Part shown: positions 1 through 7,659 of the stretch, piece after piece | How positions within the stretch are numbered: the first letter of the stretch is position 1 | Layout: the number at the start of each line of letters is the position of its first letter | Assembly (NCBI GenBank): GCA_035762345.1 | Contig: DASTPE010000140.1 | Location: forward strand, 1 to 23,073 | Direction of reading: 5' to 3' | DNA: 23,073 nt | From: SCGC-AG-212-J23 sp035762345 | GTDB lineage: Bacteria > Pseudomonadota > Gammaproteobacteria > Burkholderiales > SG8-39 | Notes under the pieces: generated by a model | Told to the model about the DNA's origin: nothing | Seen by the model: only the letters and a program-made list of their open reading frames with translations | Databases searched by the model: none | Made by a program: the position numbers and the translations under genes

Positions 1-2046
1 GTCCGCAACGTTGAAACTGAAGCGCATGAAAGCAAGATCATCGCGCGACTGCGTGCGCACCGCGGTCACATTGATGCTCTCGCGCGCCAGCGCATCGCCG
101 ATATCGCGCAGCAACCCCCGGCGATCCGCGGCAGTCACGACCATGTCGACCGCGTAGGCCGCCTCGCTCCTGCCCCAGGCGGTCTCGATCACGCGCTCCG
201 GGTGGCTCTCGGCGATCCGCTTCAGGCTTTCGCAACCCTCTCTGTGGATGGACACGCCCTTGCCGCGGGTGACGAAGCCGCGGATCGGGTCGGGCGGCAC
301 CGGTTTGCAGCAGCGCGCAAGCTGCGTCGCCAGGCCGCCCATGCCGACCACGAGCATGGCCGCTTTCGCGCTCGACGCCTTTCTCGCCTTCTTGACCTCC
401 GGAGCCGCCGGGGCAGCGCCCTTTAATGCGATCTGCAGCTGCCTCAGGTTGACCTCGTCGCGTGCCACCGCGGCGAATAGCTCGTCGGGCTTGCCGAAAC
501 CGAGCTTCGCGGCGAGGTCCTCCAGGCTCGCCTGCGTGGCGCCCACCCGGCGCAGCTCCTTGTCCACCACGGCTCGGCCCGCCGCCACGGTCTCGGCAAG
601 CGCCTTCGCGTTGAACCACTGCCGGATCTTGTGACGCGCGCGCGCGCTCTTGACGAAGCCGCGCTCAAGGTTGAGCCAGTCGCGCGAGGGGCCGCCGCTC
701 TTGGCGGCCACGATCTCGACGCGCTGACCGCTCGCGAGCGGCGTGTCGAGCTTCACGATGTGTCCATCGACACGCGCGCCGCGGCAGCGGTGGCCGAGCT
801 CGCTGTGCAGCGCATAGGCAAAATCGATCGGGGTCGAGCCCGCCGGCAGGTCGATGACTTTGCCCTGCGGAGTAAGCACGTAGATCGTGTCGTCGAGCTG
901 CGGTTTCTTGACCGGAACTTCGTCGCGCCAAGCGAGCAGTTGTCGCAGCCAGGCGACCTTCTGGTCGAACTGCTGTGAGGGCTTGGCTTTCTCCTTGTAC
1001 TGCCAGTGAGCCGCGACGCCGTACTCGGCCTGGCGATGCATCTCCTCGGTGCGGATCTGCACCTCCACCGTCTTGCCCCCCGGACCAACCACTGCCGTGT
1101 GCAGCGACTGGTAGAGATTGCCCTTCGGGCGCGAGATGTAGTCGTCGAACTCCTTCGGAATCGGCTGCCACAGATTGTGCACCACGCCGAGCGCGGCGTA
1201 GCAGTCCTTCACTTCCGGAACGATGACGCGCAGGGCGCGCACGTCGTAGAGCTGGGAAAAATCGAGCTGCTTAATGCGCATCTTGTTCCAGATCGAGTAG
1301 ATGTGCTTCGGCCTGCCGGTAATCTGCGCCCCGACGTGCACCGCCCCAAGCTCGCGCGCGAGCGTGTCGATCGCATTCGCGATGTAGCGCTCGCGCTCGA
1401 AGCGCTTTTCATCCAGCATCTGCGCGATGCGCTTGTAGAGCTCGGGCTCGATAAACCGGAACGAGAGGTCTTCGAGCTCCCACTTGAGCTGCCACACCCC
1501 GAGCCGGTTGGCGAGCGGGGCGTAGATGTCCAGGGTTTCGCGCGCGTAGGAAACCCTCTCGGCAGACGCGCTCTTGGCGAAATACCTAAGCGTCTGGGTA
1601 CGGCTCGCCAGCCGGACCAGCACGACGCGGACGTCCTCAACCATGCCGAGGACCATCTTGCGCAGGACCTCGTTCTGCTCGCGCGGGGTACCACGGGTGG
1701 CGACGCGCAGCTGATAGAGCTTCTCGACCCCGCCGGCGAGCGTGGCGATCTCCTCCCCGAACGCTTCGCGCAGCTTGTCGGTGCCCTCGAGGTACTTCGG
1801 CGAGGCGAACAGGATTCCAGCGGCGCGGCCGGATGCGTCGAGTGCGATGGCGGCGAGGCTCGCCGCCAGGCCGAGCGCGTGGCTCCACGTCGGCTCGCCG
1901 GTCGAGAGCCGCTGCCCGGCGTAGAGCGGCTCGGCGAACTCGAGCGCCCGCGCAACGATGGTGCGCTCCGCGCCGGCCAGACCCTCCGCGAGCGGCTCCA
2001 GGGCGCTTGCGCCCGACTGCGGGTGCAACTGGACGACGGAAACCAT
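1..2046 (-). CDS. relA: RelA-type (p)ppGpp synthetase, 3' end outside window
   Basis: Makes the stringent-response alarmone (p)ppGpp from GTP/GDP and ATP, on the ribosome in the known family. The 682 codons seen run from an ATG (2046) in frame to the window edge; about 60 C-terminal residues are probably missing. In order: a degenerate HD hydrolase region (about 1-200) in which the usual HD pair is replaced (ILFASPKY); a synthetase domain (about 240-350) with GRPKHIYSIW from G244, YDVRA with D268, and EFDD at 299-302, the EXDD signature of RelA as opposed to RXKD of SpoT; a TGS domain from about 385; a Cys-rich zinc-finger region with RCCKPV around C579-C580; and an ACT domain from about 630. 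An in-frame TGA lies shortly upstream, so no longer start is available. Only 17 bases separate this start from that of divergent mtfA. Very likely monofunctional RelA. Confidence 0.95.
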   Translation of the reverse strand, partial: MVSVVQLHPQSGASALEPLAEGLAGAERTIVARALEFAEPLYAGQRLSTGEPTWSHALGLAASLAAIALDASGRAAGILFASPKYLEGTDKLREAFGEEIATLAGGVEKLYQLRVATRGTPREQNEVLRKMVLGMVEDVRVVLVRLASRTQTLRYFAKSASAERVSYARETLDIYAPLANRLGVWQLKWELEDLSFRFIEPELYKRIAQMLDEKRFERERYIANAIDTLARELGAVHVGAQITGRPKHIYSIWNKMRIKQLDFSQLYDVRALRVIVPEVKDCYAALGVVHNLWQPIPKEFDDYISRPKGNLYQSLHTAVVGPGGKTVEVQIRTEEMHRQAEYGVAAHWQYKEKAKPSQQFDQKVAWLRQLLAWRDEVPVKKPQLDDTIYVLTPQGKVIDLPAGSTPIDFAYALHSELGHRCRGARVDGHIVKLDTPLASGQRVEIVAAKSGGPSRDWLNLERGFVKSARARHKIRQWFNAKALAETVAAGRAVVDKELRRVGATQASLEDLAAKLGFGKPDELFAAVARDEVNLRQLQIALKGAAPAAPEVKKARKASSAKAAMLVVGMGGLATQLARCCKPVPPDPIRGFVTRGKGVSIHREGCESLKRIAESHPERVIETAWGRSEAAYAVDMVVTAADRRGLLRDIGDALARESINVTAVRTQSRDDLAFMRFSFNVAD

Positions 2047-2063
2047 GAGGTATTTTACGGGCC

Positions 2064-2798
2064 ATGGGTTGGCTCATGAACTGGCGCCGCCGGCGGGTGC
2101 TGCGCAGGCATCACATCGACGACGCGCTCTGGCGCGAGGCCACGCATCGCCTGGCGTTCATTCCGCAGACGGCAAAGCTGCGCGAGCTTGCACTGCTTTT
2201 TCTCTCGGAGAAGGAGTTCAGCGGCGTGCACGGGCTGGAGCTCACCGATGCCATGCGCGTCTCGATCGCGGCGCAGGCGTGCCTGCCGATCCTCGAGCTC
2301 GGCCTCGACTGGTACGCGGGCTTCAGCGGCATCGTCGTTTATCCGGGAGACTTTCGCGTGCGCCGCAGCCACACCGACGAGGACGGCGTGGTGCACGAGT
2401 GGGACGACGAACTGGCCGGCGAGGCAATGCCGGGCGGACCGGTGGTGCTGTCGTGGGACGCCGCGGCCAACGATCCGGGGATCAACGTGGTGATCCACGA
2501 GTTCGCGCACAAGCTCGACATGGCGAACGGCGAAGCCGACGGCCTGCCGCCGTTGCACGCGAACATGGACCGCGCGGCCTGGACTGCCGCGTTCCGTGAA
2601 GCCTACGAAGGCTTCTGCGACGCGGTCGAGCGTGGCAAGGACACCTGGCTCGATCCCTATGCCGCCGAGCATCCGTCAGAGTTCTTCGCCGTGATCAGCG
2701 AAGCTTTTTTCGAAGACCCCGCCGAAACCCGCCGCCGCTACCCGGACGTCTACGATCAGCTCAAGCTGTTTTACCGGCAGGACCCGCTTTCCCGGTAA
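2064..2798 (+). CDS. mtfA: MtfA-like zinc metallopeptidase (peptidase family M90)
   Basis: 244 residues, near the usual family length. The zinc-binding HExxH motif is clear: H145-E146-F147-A148-H149, followed by KLDMANG as in MtfA (HExAHKLD). The later EHPSEFFAVISEAFFEDP segment (about 202-219) carries the expected third acidic ligand, E206 or E213. MtfA of enterobacteria is a cytosolic aminopeptidase that binds the repressor Mlc; in betaproteobacteria, where Mlc is often absent, the physiological role is unknown. The start is the ATG at 2064; a second Met at residue 5 is possible. The 3' end overlaps the convergent dioxygenase gene by 38 bases. Family assignment is firm, function in this organism is not. 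Confidence 0.92.
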   Translation: MGWLMNWRRRRVLRRHHIDDALWREATHRLAFIPQTAKLRELALLFLSEKEFSGVHGLELTDAMRVSIAAQACLPILELGLDWYAGFSGIVVYPGDFRVRRSHTDEDGVVHEWDDELAGEAMPGGPVVLSWDAAANDPGINVVIHEFAHKLDMANGEADGLPPLHANMDRAAWTAAFREAYEGFCDAVERGKDTWLDPYAAEHPSEFFAVISEAFFEDPAETRRRYPDVYDQLKLFYRQDPLSR

Positions 2799-3642
2799 TC
2801 GGCGCGCGCGGCCGCCTTGCTTCGCCGCGCTGGAGCACGAACGTGAACTCGAGCGCATAGGAGCCGTCGGTGCGCCTCACGTAGTTGCCGATCAGCGCCC
2901 GCGTGACACCGAACTGGCTGTCGGTATCGAGGTGCGGGTCTTCCGGGTCGTAGACCTGCGAGGCGATGGTCTTGAAGCCGGGCTTGTAGATCAGGAAATG
3001 CAGGTGCGCGGGGCGCATGTTGTGCCTGCGCTGCGCGGCGAGCAGCGCTCCGGTCGGCCCGTCTGTCGGCACCGGGTAGCCGGCAGGCTTCACGCTGCGG
3101 AACGCGAACGAGCCGTCGGCGGCAGTAACGAACTTGCCGCGCAGGTTCATGTCCGCCTGGGTCGGATCCTGGTTCTCGTAGAGCCCTACGGTAGAGGAAT
3201 GCCAGACATCGACTTCCGCACCCGCCACCGGATCACCCGCGGCATCGCGCACCCAGCCCTTGAACTCGAGCGGTGCGCCGGGCGTCGGCGAGCGAAGCAG
3301 CGAAGCGCCGTTCTCGCAGAAGGGCGCGCCGTCGCGAAAGAAAGGCCCGAGGTTGTTCGCCTGCGTCGGGTGCCGGTTGTTGAGCAGGCACACCAGGTTC
3401 GAGACTCCGAGCGCGCCCGCGAGCAGCATCGCCTCGTTGTGGCTCGGCGTGGTCTTCTGGCCGATCGCGTTGATGAAGCCGATCGCGGCCTGGAACTCGG
3501 CCTCAGTAAGGTCCACTTCGCGCACGAAGGCGTGCAGGTGGGTCACCAGCGCCGTAAGAATTTGCTTGGTGCGCGGATCGGGCGTACGGTGCATCTCCTC
3601 CAGCACCTTGCGGGTTACATCTTCCTGCGTTTCGATGATCAT
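2761..3642 (-). CDS. Intradiol ring-cleavage dioxygenase, hydroxyquinol/catechol 1,2-dioxygenase type
   Basis: 293 residues: an N-terminal helical dimerisation domain (about 1-95, Dioxygenase_N type) then the beta-sandwich catalytic core. The four Fe(III) ligands of intradiol enzymes are visible: Y155 (GLYEN), Y189 (AGYPVPTDGP), H213 and H215 (RPAHLHF). The segments RSVKPAGYPVPTDGP and RPAHLHFLIYKPGFKTI, the acidic stretch after QVYD and the overall length resemble hydroxyquinol 1,2-dioxygenases more than protocatechuate 3,4-dioxygenase subunits. Expected chemistry: O2-dependent cleavage between adjacent hydroxyls of a di- or trihydroxybenzene, giving maleylacetate from hydroxyquinol or a muconate from catechol. 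Last gene of the minus-strand operon; its ATG overlaps the preceding stop (ATGA) and GGAGG lies 8 bases upstream. The true ring substrate is unknown. Confidence 0.9.
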   Translation of the reverse strand: MIIETQEDVTRKVLEEMHRTPDPRTKQILTALVTHLHAFVREVDLTEAEFQAAIGFINAIGQKTTPSHNEAMLLAGALGVSNLVCLLNNRHPTQANNLGPFFRDGAPFCENGASLLRSPTPGAPLEFKGWVRDAAGDPVAGAEVDVWHSSTVGLYENQDPTQADMNLRGKFVTAADGSFAFRSVKPAGYPVPTDGPTGALLAAQRRHNMRPAHLHFLIYKPGFKTIASQVYDPEDPHLDTDSQFGVTRALIGNYVRRTDGSYALEFTFVLQRGEARRPRAPITGKAGPAGKTA

Positions 3643-4400
3643 GAGATGAGCCTCCGCATAGCCTCCAGCGCCCGCCGCGCGCGATCCAGCGCGCTCATCG
3701 GGCGCGACACGGGCACTTCGAGGCTTAGTGGCAGGTCGGCCGGCAGCGCCTTGAGGAGGCGCTCAAGCTCCAGCGCGCCTTCGCCCGGGAACAACCGATC
3801 CGAGCGTGCTTGTCGAATGATTTCCTTGATCTCGCTCGGCCGCCCGGGATGCGCGTCGCAGAACTGCGCGTAGTTCATGGCGTGCGGGATATCCTCGAAG
3901 CGATTGTCGGCGCGGAAGAAATGGATCGCATCGATGAGCACGGCGGCATTGTTTGCGGCTGACTCGGCGATGAGGCGCTTCGCCCGCGTCACAGTAGAGA
4001 CTTCTACCCAGGGCATGGGTTCGAGATTCACCCTGAGGCTGTAGCGCGCCGCCAACGCGCAGAGCTCGCCGAATGCCTCGACGAGACGCTGGTGCACGGG
4101 GTCATCGCCGTGCGCGAGCAGGTCCGTAGCGCCCAGTCGCTGCGCGGTTCCCAACACGGGTTCCCATTCAGCGACTCGCGTTTGGGGTGCCAGGCGAAAC
4201 ACCTCGACATCCAGCACGCGCACGCCGGTTGCCGCAAGCCGGCGCTCGACCTCGCGCTCATCGAAAGGCGGCAGCACTTGGTTCGAGACCGGCACGAGTC
4301 GCAGGCCGACATGCGAATAGCCGGCCTGCGCCGCGACCGACACCTGCTCGTGCGCCGGGAGCTCCAGGAGAGTGAGCGCAGCGAGCCCGATCGCGCGCAT
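3639..4400 (-). CDS. Sugar phosphate isomerase/epimerase-fold TIM barrel (AP-endonuclease-2 family)
   Basis: 253 residues from the ATG at 4400, chosen over a TTG at 4406 because GGAAGGAG sits 7 bases before the ATG and only one base before the TTG. Xylose-isomerase-like TIM barrel with a plausible divalent-metal set: E127 (NLEPMPW), D157 and H160 (VLIDAIHFF), H184 (DAHPGRP) and E228 (SLEVP); the family motif FPGEG precedes the last strand. The fold includes 3-dehydroshikimate dehydratases, hydroxypyruvate isomerases and keto-sugar epimerases. It is clearly different from the QuiC-like barrel at 12984. It starts 2 bases after the dehydrogenase stop and overlaps the dioxygenase start by 4 bases. 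By context it may act on a hydroaromatic intermediate, possibly as a second dehydroshikimate dehydratase, but this is inference. Confidence 0.85.
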   Translation of the reverse strand: MRAIGLAALTLLELPAHEQVSVAAQAGYSHVGLRLVPVSNQVLPPFDEREVERRLAATGVRVLDVEVFRLAPQTRVAEWEPVLGTAQRLGATDLLAHGDDPVHQRLVEAFGELCALAARYSLRVNLEPMPWVEVSTVTRAKRLIAESAANNAAVLIDAIHFFRADNRFEDIPHAMNYAQFCDAHPGRPSEIKEIIRQARSDRLFPGEGALELERLLKALPADLPLSLEVPVSRPMSALDRARRALEAMRRLIS

Positions 4401-4402
4401 TC

Positions 4403-5257
4403 TCAAGCTCCTTCCGAAACGAGCTTGCGGAAGTGTGTCTCCATTCGGCCTGCATCGGCCTCAATGCCGGTAAACAACTTGAAGCCGCGCGTCGCCTGGC
4501 CGACATTCATGTGGCCGCCGTCGACCGTGGCGCAGCCGGCACGCCGAGCCGCTTTGAGGAGCTCCGTTTCGAGCGGCACATAGACCACCTCGGAAACCCA
4601 AAGAGAGGGACGCAGCAGCGCCTCGGGCAGCGGCATGCCGGGTATCTTGAGCATGCCGGTCGGGGTGGCGTGGATCAGCCCGGTCGCCCTGCTCATTGCG
4701 GCTTTTGTTTCGTGTACTGCAGTTGCACGGTTGCCGGGGAAATGGCGGTTGAGCTTCGCCGCAAGTTCCGCCGCACGCGACGCATCCTGATCGACAACGA
4801 TGAGTTGTTGCGCGCCAAGGCGGAGCACGGCGTCGGCGCAGGCAGACCCTGCACCGCCGGCGCCGAGCAGCACGACGCGGGAGAGATCCGCGCCTGGCAG
4901 CGCACGCTTGAAGCCCCAGCTCCATCCTGAGCCGTCCGTGTTGTAGCCGACGAGCCGCTTGCCCTCGCGCACGACAGTGTTCACCGCGCCGATCGCGCTC
5001 GCCTCCTCCGATAGCTCGTCGAGCAGCGGGATTACCGACTGTTTGCATGGAAAGGTGACGTTCAAGCCGGCAAAGCCCATGACGCGCGCTGCTCGGATCA
5101 GCTCGGGCAGGATCTCCGGCCCGACGCCTGCTTCGTCCAAGTCGATGAGCTGATAGTGCAGCCGCACGTCATGGTGCCGGGCCTCTTCCTCCTGCAGCGC
5201 GGGCGACAGCGAGCGCTGGATGCCCGCGCCGATCAGACCGATGAGCACCTTACTCAT
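4403..5257 (-). CDS. Quinate/shikimate dehydrogenase (AroE/QsuD type)
   Basis: 284 residues from the ATG at 5257, which overlaps the upstream stop (ATGA); the frame stays open further upstream but only as a shadow of the preceding gene. Substrate-binding half: QRSLSPA (S16, S18), NVTFPCKQ with catalytic K72, AVNTVV and NTDGSG with D108. Cofactor half: GAGGAGSA (132-139) followed by VVDQDASR, with D156 and D158 at the end of the second strand where biosynthetic NADP-dependent AroE usually has Arg/Ser/Thr; acidic residues there favour NAD. GLNVTFPCKQSVIPLLDE, VVYVPLETELLKAAR and QATRGFKLFTG closely resemble the catabolic quinate/shikimate dehydrogenases of Corynebacterium (QsuD). Expected reaction: quinate to 3-dehydroquinate and/or shikimate to 3-dehydroshikimate, with NAD. 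Confidence 0.9.
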   Translation of the reverse strand: MSKVLIGLIGAGIQRSLSPALQEEEARHHDVRLHYQLIDLDEAGVGPEILPELIRAARVMGFAGLNVTFPCKQSVIPLLDELSEEASAIGAVNTVVREGKRLVGYNTDGSGWSWGFKRALPGADLSRVVLLGAGGAGSACADAVLRLGAQQLIVVDQDASRAAELAAKLNRHFPGNRATAVHETKAAMSRATGLIHATPTGMLKIPGMPLPEALLRPSLWVSEVVYVPLETELLKAARRAGCATVDGGHMNVGQATRGFKLFTGIEADAGRMETHFRKLVSEGA

Positions 5258-5850
5258 GTCAGGCAGAAGGACAGGCGGTACATGCCTGCTGCGGCACGCG
5301 GGGCGATCTCCCGGCATGCTGCCGCCACCGCATCGATGTCGTAGCCGCCGACGAGTGCGATCCAGCTTGCTTCGGCATCCTCGCCTCGGATCTTTTGCTC
5401 GGTGGTCTGTGGCATTGCGGCCATCGGGAGCGACTCGAGCAGGTGTGCTGCGGTAAGGCCTTTGCGTCCAGGCAGCGCCGACAGCGCATCGGTGGGGACC
5501 TTCAATCGCAGCGTGGCCAACGCCTGGGCCACGCCACGGCCGAAGCTTGCTCGAACTTCGCACAGGCTCCTGACCATGTTGCGGTGGTGCGGCATCATTT
5601 TTCGCGACCACGGCGTCGGATCGTTCAGACGTTCCACATAGGGCCCTGCAGTCAGCGTGGCGAGGCTGGTCACCTCGTACATCACGAAGTAGGACGGCTC
5701 GCCGGAGACCGCGTTCCAGCGGCTGCCGCGCAGGAAACCCGGCAGGGCCAGGCGCTCGGGCATGTGCTCATGCGAATGCCAGTCGTCGAACTCGGCCTGC
5801 ATCCTGGGAGTGACGTCCCACCACATGGCGACGGCGGCCGCGCCGAGCAC
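5254..5850 (-). CDS. Unknown two-domain dimeric alpha/beta-barrel-like protein
   Basis: 198 residues from a GTG (5850) that directly follows, in frame, the TGA of aroD; an ATG at residue 9 (5826) is an alternative start. The first half contains WHSHEHMPERLALPGF (about 24-39), YFVMYEV and a PWSRKM stretch, resembling small ferredoxin-like dimeric barrels (EthD/antibiotic-monooxygenase fold) in which a His-rich helix lies near the pocket. The second half (about 105-198) seems to repeat the same strand-helix pattern and ends in ALVGGYDIDAVAAACREI and GMYRLSFCLT. No signal peptide or membrane segment. It lies between two enzymes of hydroaromatic metabolism and its stop overlaps the dehydrogenase ATG, so a role in that pathway is likely. 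I do not recognise a characterised member and assign no activity. Confidence 0.8.
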   Translation of the reverse strand: MLGAAAVAMWWDVTPRMQAEFDDWHSHEHMPERLALPGFLRGSRWNAVSGEPSYFVMYEVTSLATLTAGPYVERLNDPTPWSRKMMPHHRNMVRSLCEVRASFGRGVAQALATLRLKVPTDALSALPGRKGLTAAHLLESLPMAAMPQTTEQKIRGEDAEASWIALVGGYDIDAVAAACREIAPRAAAGMYRLSFCLT

Positions 5851-6612
5851 TCAGCCGCCCAGCGCCTTGCGCGCGATCTCGATCGCCGTACGCAGCTCAC
5901 CGATCGGCATCTGGCCCGGCGCCGAGCTGCCCGAGGCGACGCCGAAGGTAAGCGCCGAGCCGAAAGCGAAGCCGACCATGCGGCTGAGCGCGCCATGCGG
6001 CCCCATCGAGACGCCGATGAGCGGCAGCTCGAGCGTTTGCGACACCTGTAGCGTCGCCGCAAGGAGCGTAAGCGCGTCCTCGGCGCCGTGCGCCATCACC
6101 GAGACTTTGGCCACGTCGCCGCCCAATTGCTGCGCACGGCGGAACTGCGCGGCGAGCGCATCCATGGGCGGCGTGCGCTCGAAATCGTGGTACGAGCAGA
6201 CCAGGCCGACGCCGTGGCGGCGCGAAGCCTCGCGCACCGTCTTCATGTTCTGCGCTGCGCTGCTCATCTCGTAGTCGACCAGGTCGGCAAAGCCGTCGGC
6301 GCAGACTGCGGCGTAGAGCTCGACGATCCCGCCGTCGGAGACCGGCACCGGCTGTCCGCCCTCAGTGACGGAGCGGCGCGTGAACAGCAGCGGCATGCCG
6401 GGCAACGCGCGTCGCAGAGCGCGACCGGTCTTAATGACCGTTTCAGGATTCGCAATATCTGCAAAATGGTCGACACGCCATTCGACGATGTCAGCACGCG
6501 CCGCGAGGGTCGCGGCAGCTTCCGCGAGAAGCGCTTCGCGATCGGCGCCGACGAGCGGCGCGCAAATGAGCGGGAACTTGGCCGGCTTGCCGCGGATGTG
6601 GATCGGCTTCAC
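5851..6612 (-). CDS. aroD: Type I 3-dehydroquinate dehydratase
   Basis: 253 residues, TIM barrel using Schiff-base chemistry: reversible dehydration of 3-dehydroquinate to 3-dehydroshikimate. Family landmarks are all present: EWRVDHF with E44 and R46, FTRRSVTEGG (about 77-86), VDYE, SYHDFERTP with catalytic H142, AKVSVMA with Schiff-base lysine K169, and MGPHGALSRM with R211 near the carboxylate site. Length matches AroD. The start is GTG at 6612, overlapping the TGA of the upstream dehydrogenase (GTGA). In this operon it most likely serves catabolism, next to an NAD-type quinate/shikimate dehydrogenase. An unrelated type II enzyme for the same reaction is encoded at 14966 in the divergent arm. 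Confidence 0.95.
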   Translation of the reverse strand: MKPIHIRGKPAKFPLICAPLVGADREALLAEAAATLAARADIVEWRVDHFADIANPETVIKTGRALRRALPGMPLLFTRRSVTEGGQPVPVSDGGIVELYAAVCADGFADLVDYEMSSAAQNMKTVREASRRHGVGLVCSYHDFERTPPMDALAAQFRRAQQLGGDVAKVSVMAHGAEDALTLLAATLQVSQTLELPLIGVSMGPHGALSRMVGFAFGSALTFGVASGSSAPGQMPIGELRTAIEIARKALGG

Positions 6613-7649
6613 AGCCTTACGATACCGCCGCTCTTCGCCGCCTCGGTGATGGCCTCGGTCACGCGCAGGTTGGCAAGGCCGTCGCGCGCGGTCACGAGCG
6701 GCTCGGCTTCGCCGCGCACTACCGCGCCGAAATGCTCCATCTGTCGCCGAATCGGGTCTGCGCGGATGATTTCAACCCTACTCACCTTGAACGGCTTCCA
6801 CCACGACCGGTCCTCGGGACGGGGATAGGTCTTCAACCGCATGGTTGGCACGGAGAGGCTGCCATTGGTTCCGGCGATCACGTAGCAATCCTCGTCGTCG
6901 TAAGTCGCGTAGGCCTTGTTTTCCTGCGAGGTTTGCTCCCAGCTGCGCGGGCAGGCAGCGGTGTCCGAGAGCATGAAGCTGCCGAGCGCGCCGCTCGCAA
7001 ATTGCAGATTGATCGCCGCGGTGTCCTCGACCGGGAAGCCGCGCACCGCGTGCGAAGCGATTGCCTGCACCGCGACGATCTCGCCGCAGAGCATGCGCAG
7101 GTTGTGCACCTCGTGGATCATGTTGAGCAGGATCGGTCCCGCGCCCGGCTCGCGGCGCCACGGACCCTCGACGAAGTAATGGTCGGGCTTGAAGAAAGTG
7201 GCGCTCCCCATTACCGCCACCAGCCTCCCCAGGACGCCGGAATCCACCACCTCCTTAGCTCTCGCCATGATCGGGCTATGCGTACGGTGATGGCCGATCA
7301 GCACCCTTGCTTTCTTCCGGTCTACCTCTCTTGAAAGTTTCTCGCCCTCGCTCACCGTCGGGGCAATCGGCTTTTCCACGAAAGTTGGCAAGCCCGCGTC
7401 GAGGCAGTGCAGCGCCTGCGGCACATGGAGCTGGTTGGGCGTCGCGAGGACGACGCCGTCGGGCCGGTCTTTCCTCAGAAGTTCGTCAATCGATGAAAAC
7501 AAGGATGCCCCCGCCTCCGCAGCGGCTTTGGCGGCCGCGGGCGAGGGGTCGACGATCGCCGCGAGCGTGCACGTGGGGCTCGCCCGCAGCGCGGCGATGT
7601 GGGCGAGGCCGATGTAGCCCGCGCCCGCCACCGCAATACGCGTCTTCAC
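6609..7649 (-). CDS. Gfo/Idh/MocA-family NAD(P)-dependent dehydrogenase
   Basis: 346 residues. N-terminal Rossmann domain with GAGYIGLAH (residues 9-17), a variable strand ending VDPSP (acidic D, pointing to NAD), ATPNQLH and the family hallmark EKPIA with its catalytic-site lysine. The C-terminal alpha/beta domain has the usual GAGPILLNMIHEVHNLRML helix, whose Asp/His positions bind the substrate in inositol-dehydrogenase relatives. These enzymes oxidise or reduce ring or chain hydroxyls of sugars, inositols and related polyols. The start is GTG at 7649, 10 bases after the dctP stop; the 3' end overlaps aroD (GTGA). Coupled to TRAP uptake genes and aroD, it may oxidise the imported cyclitol-type acid or its lactone, but the substrate cannot be read from the sequence. 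Confidence 0.9.
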   Translation of the reverse strand: MKTRIAVAGAGYIGLAHIAALRASPTCTLAAIVDPSPAAAKAAAEAGASLFSSIDELLRKDRPDGVVLATPNQLHVPQALHCLDAGLPTFVEKPIAPTVSEGEKLSREVDRKKARVLIGHHRTHSPIMARAKEVVDSGVLGRLVAVMGSATFFKPDHYFVEGPWRREPGAGPILLNMIHEVHNLRMLCGEIVAVQAIASHAVRGFPVEDTAAINLQFASGALGSFMLSDTAACPRSWEQTSQENKAYATYDDEDCYVIAGTNGSLSVPTMRLKTYPRPEDRSWWKPFKVSRVEIIRADPIRRQMEHFGAVVRGEAEPLVTARDGLANLRVTEAITEAAKSGGIVRL

Positions 7650-7659
7650 GCCAGCGCTT

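Noticed and set aside
1..2046. Calling the left-edge gene SpoT or bifunctional Rel
   Set aside because: The HD hydrolase motif is lost and the synthetase carries EFDD, the RelA-type signature.
1006..2079. Long plus-strand open frame antisense to relA
   Set aside because: It is Arg/Leu/Glu-rich without any family motif and lies fully opposite the well-supported relA frame; a shadow of high GC codon use.
5258..5611. N-terminal extension of the dehydrogenase frame up to 5611
   Set aside because: The added residues have no homology and overlap the barrel-protein gene; the ATG at 5257 gives the correct AroE-type start and an ATGA junction.
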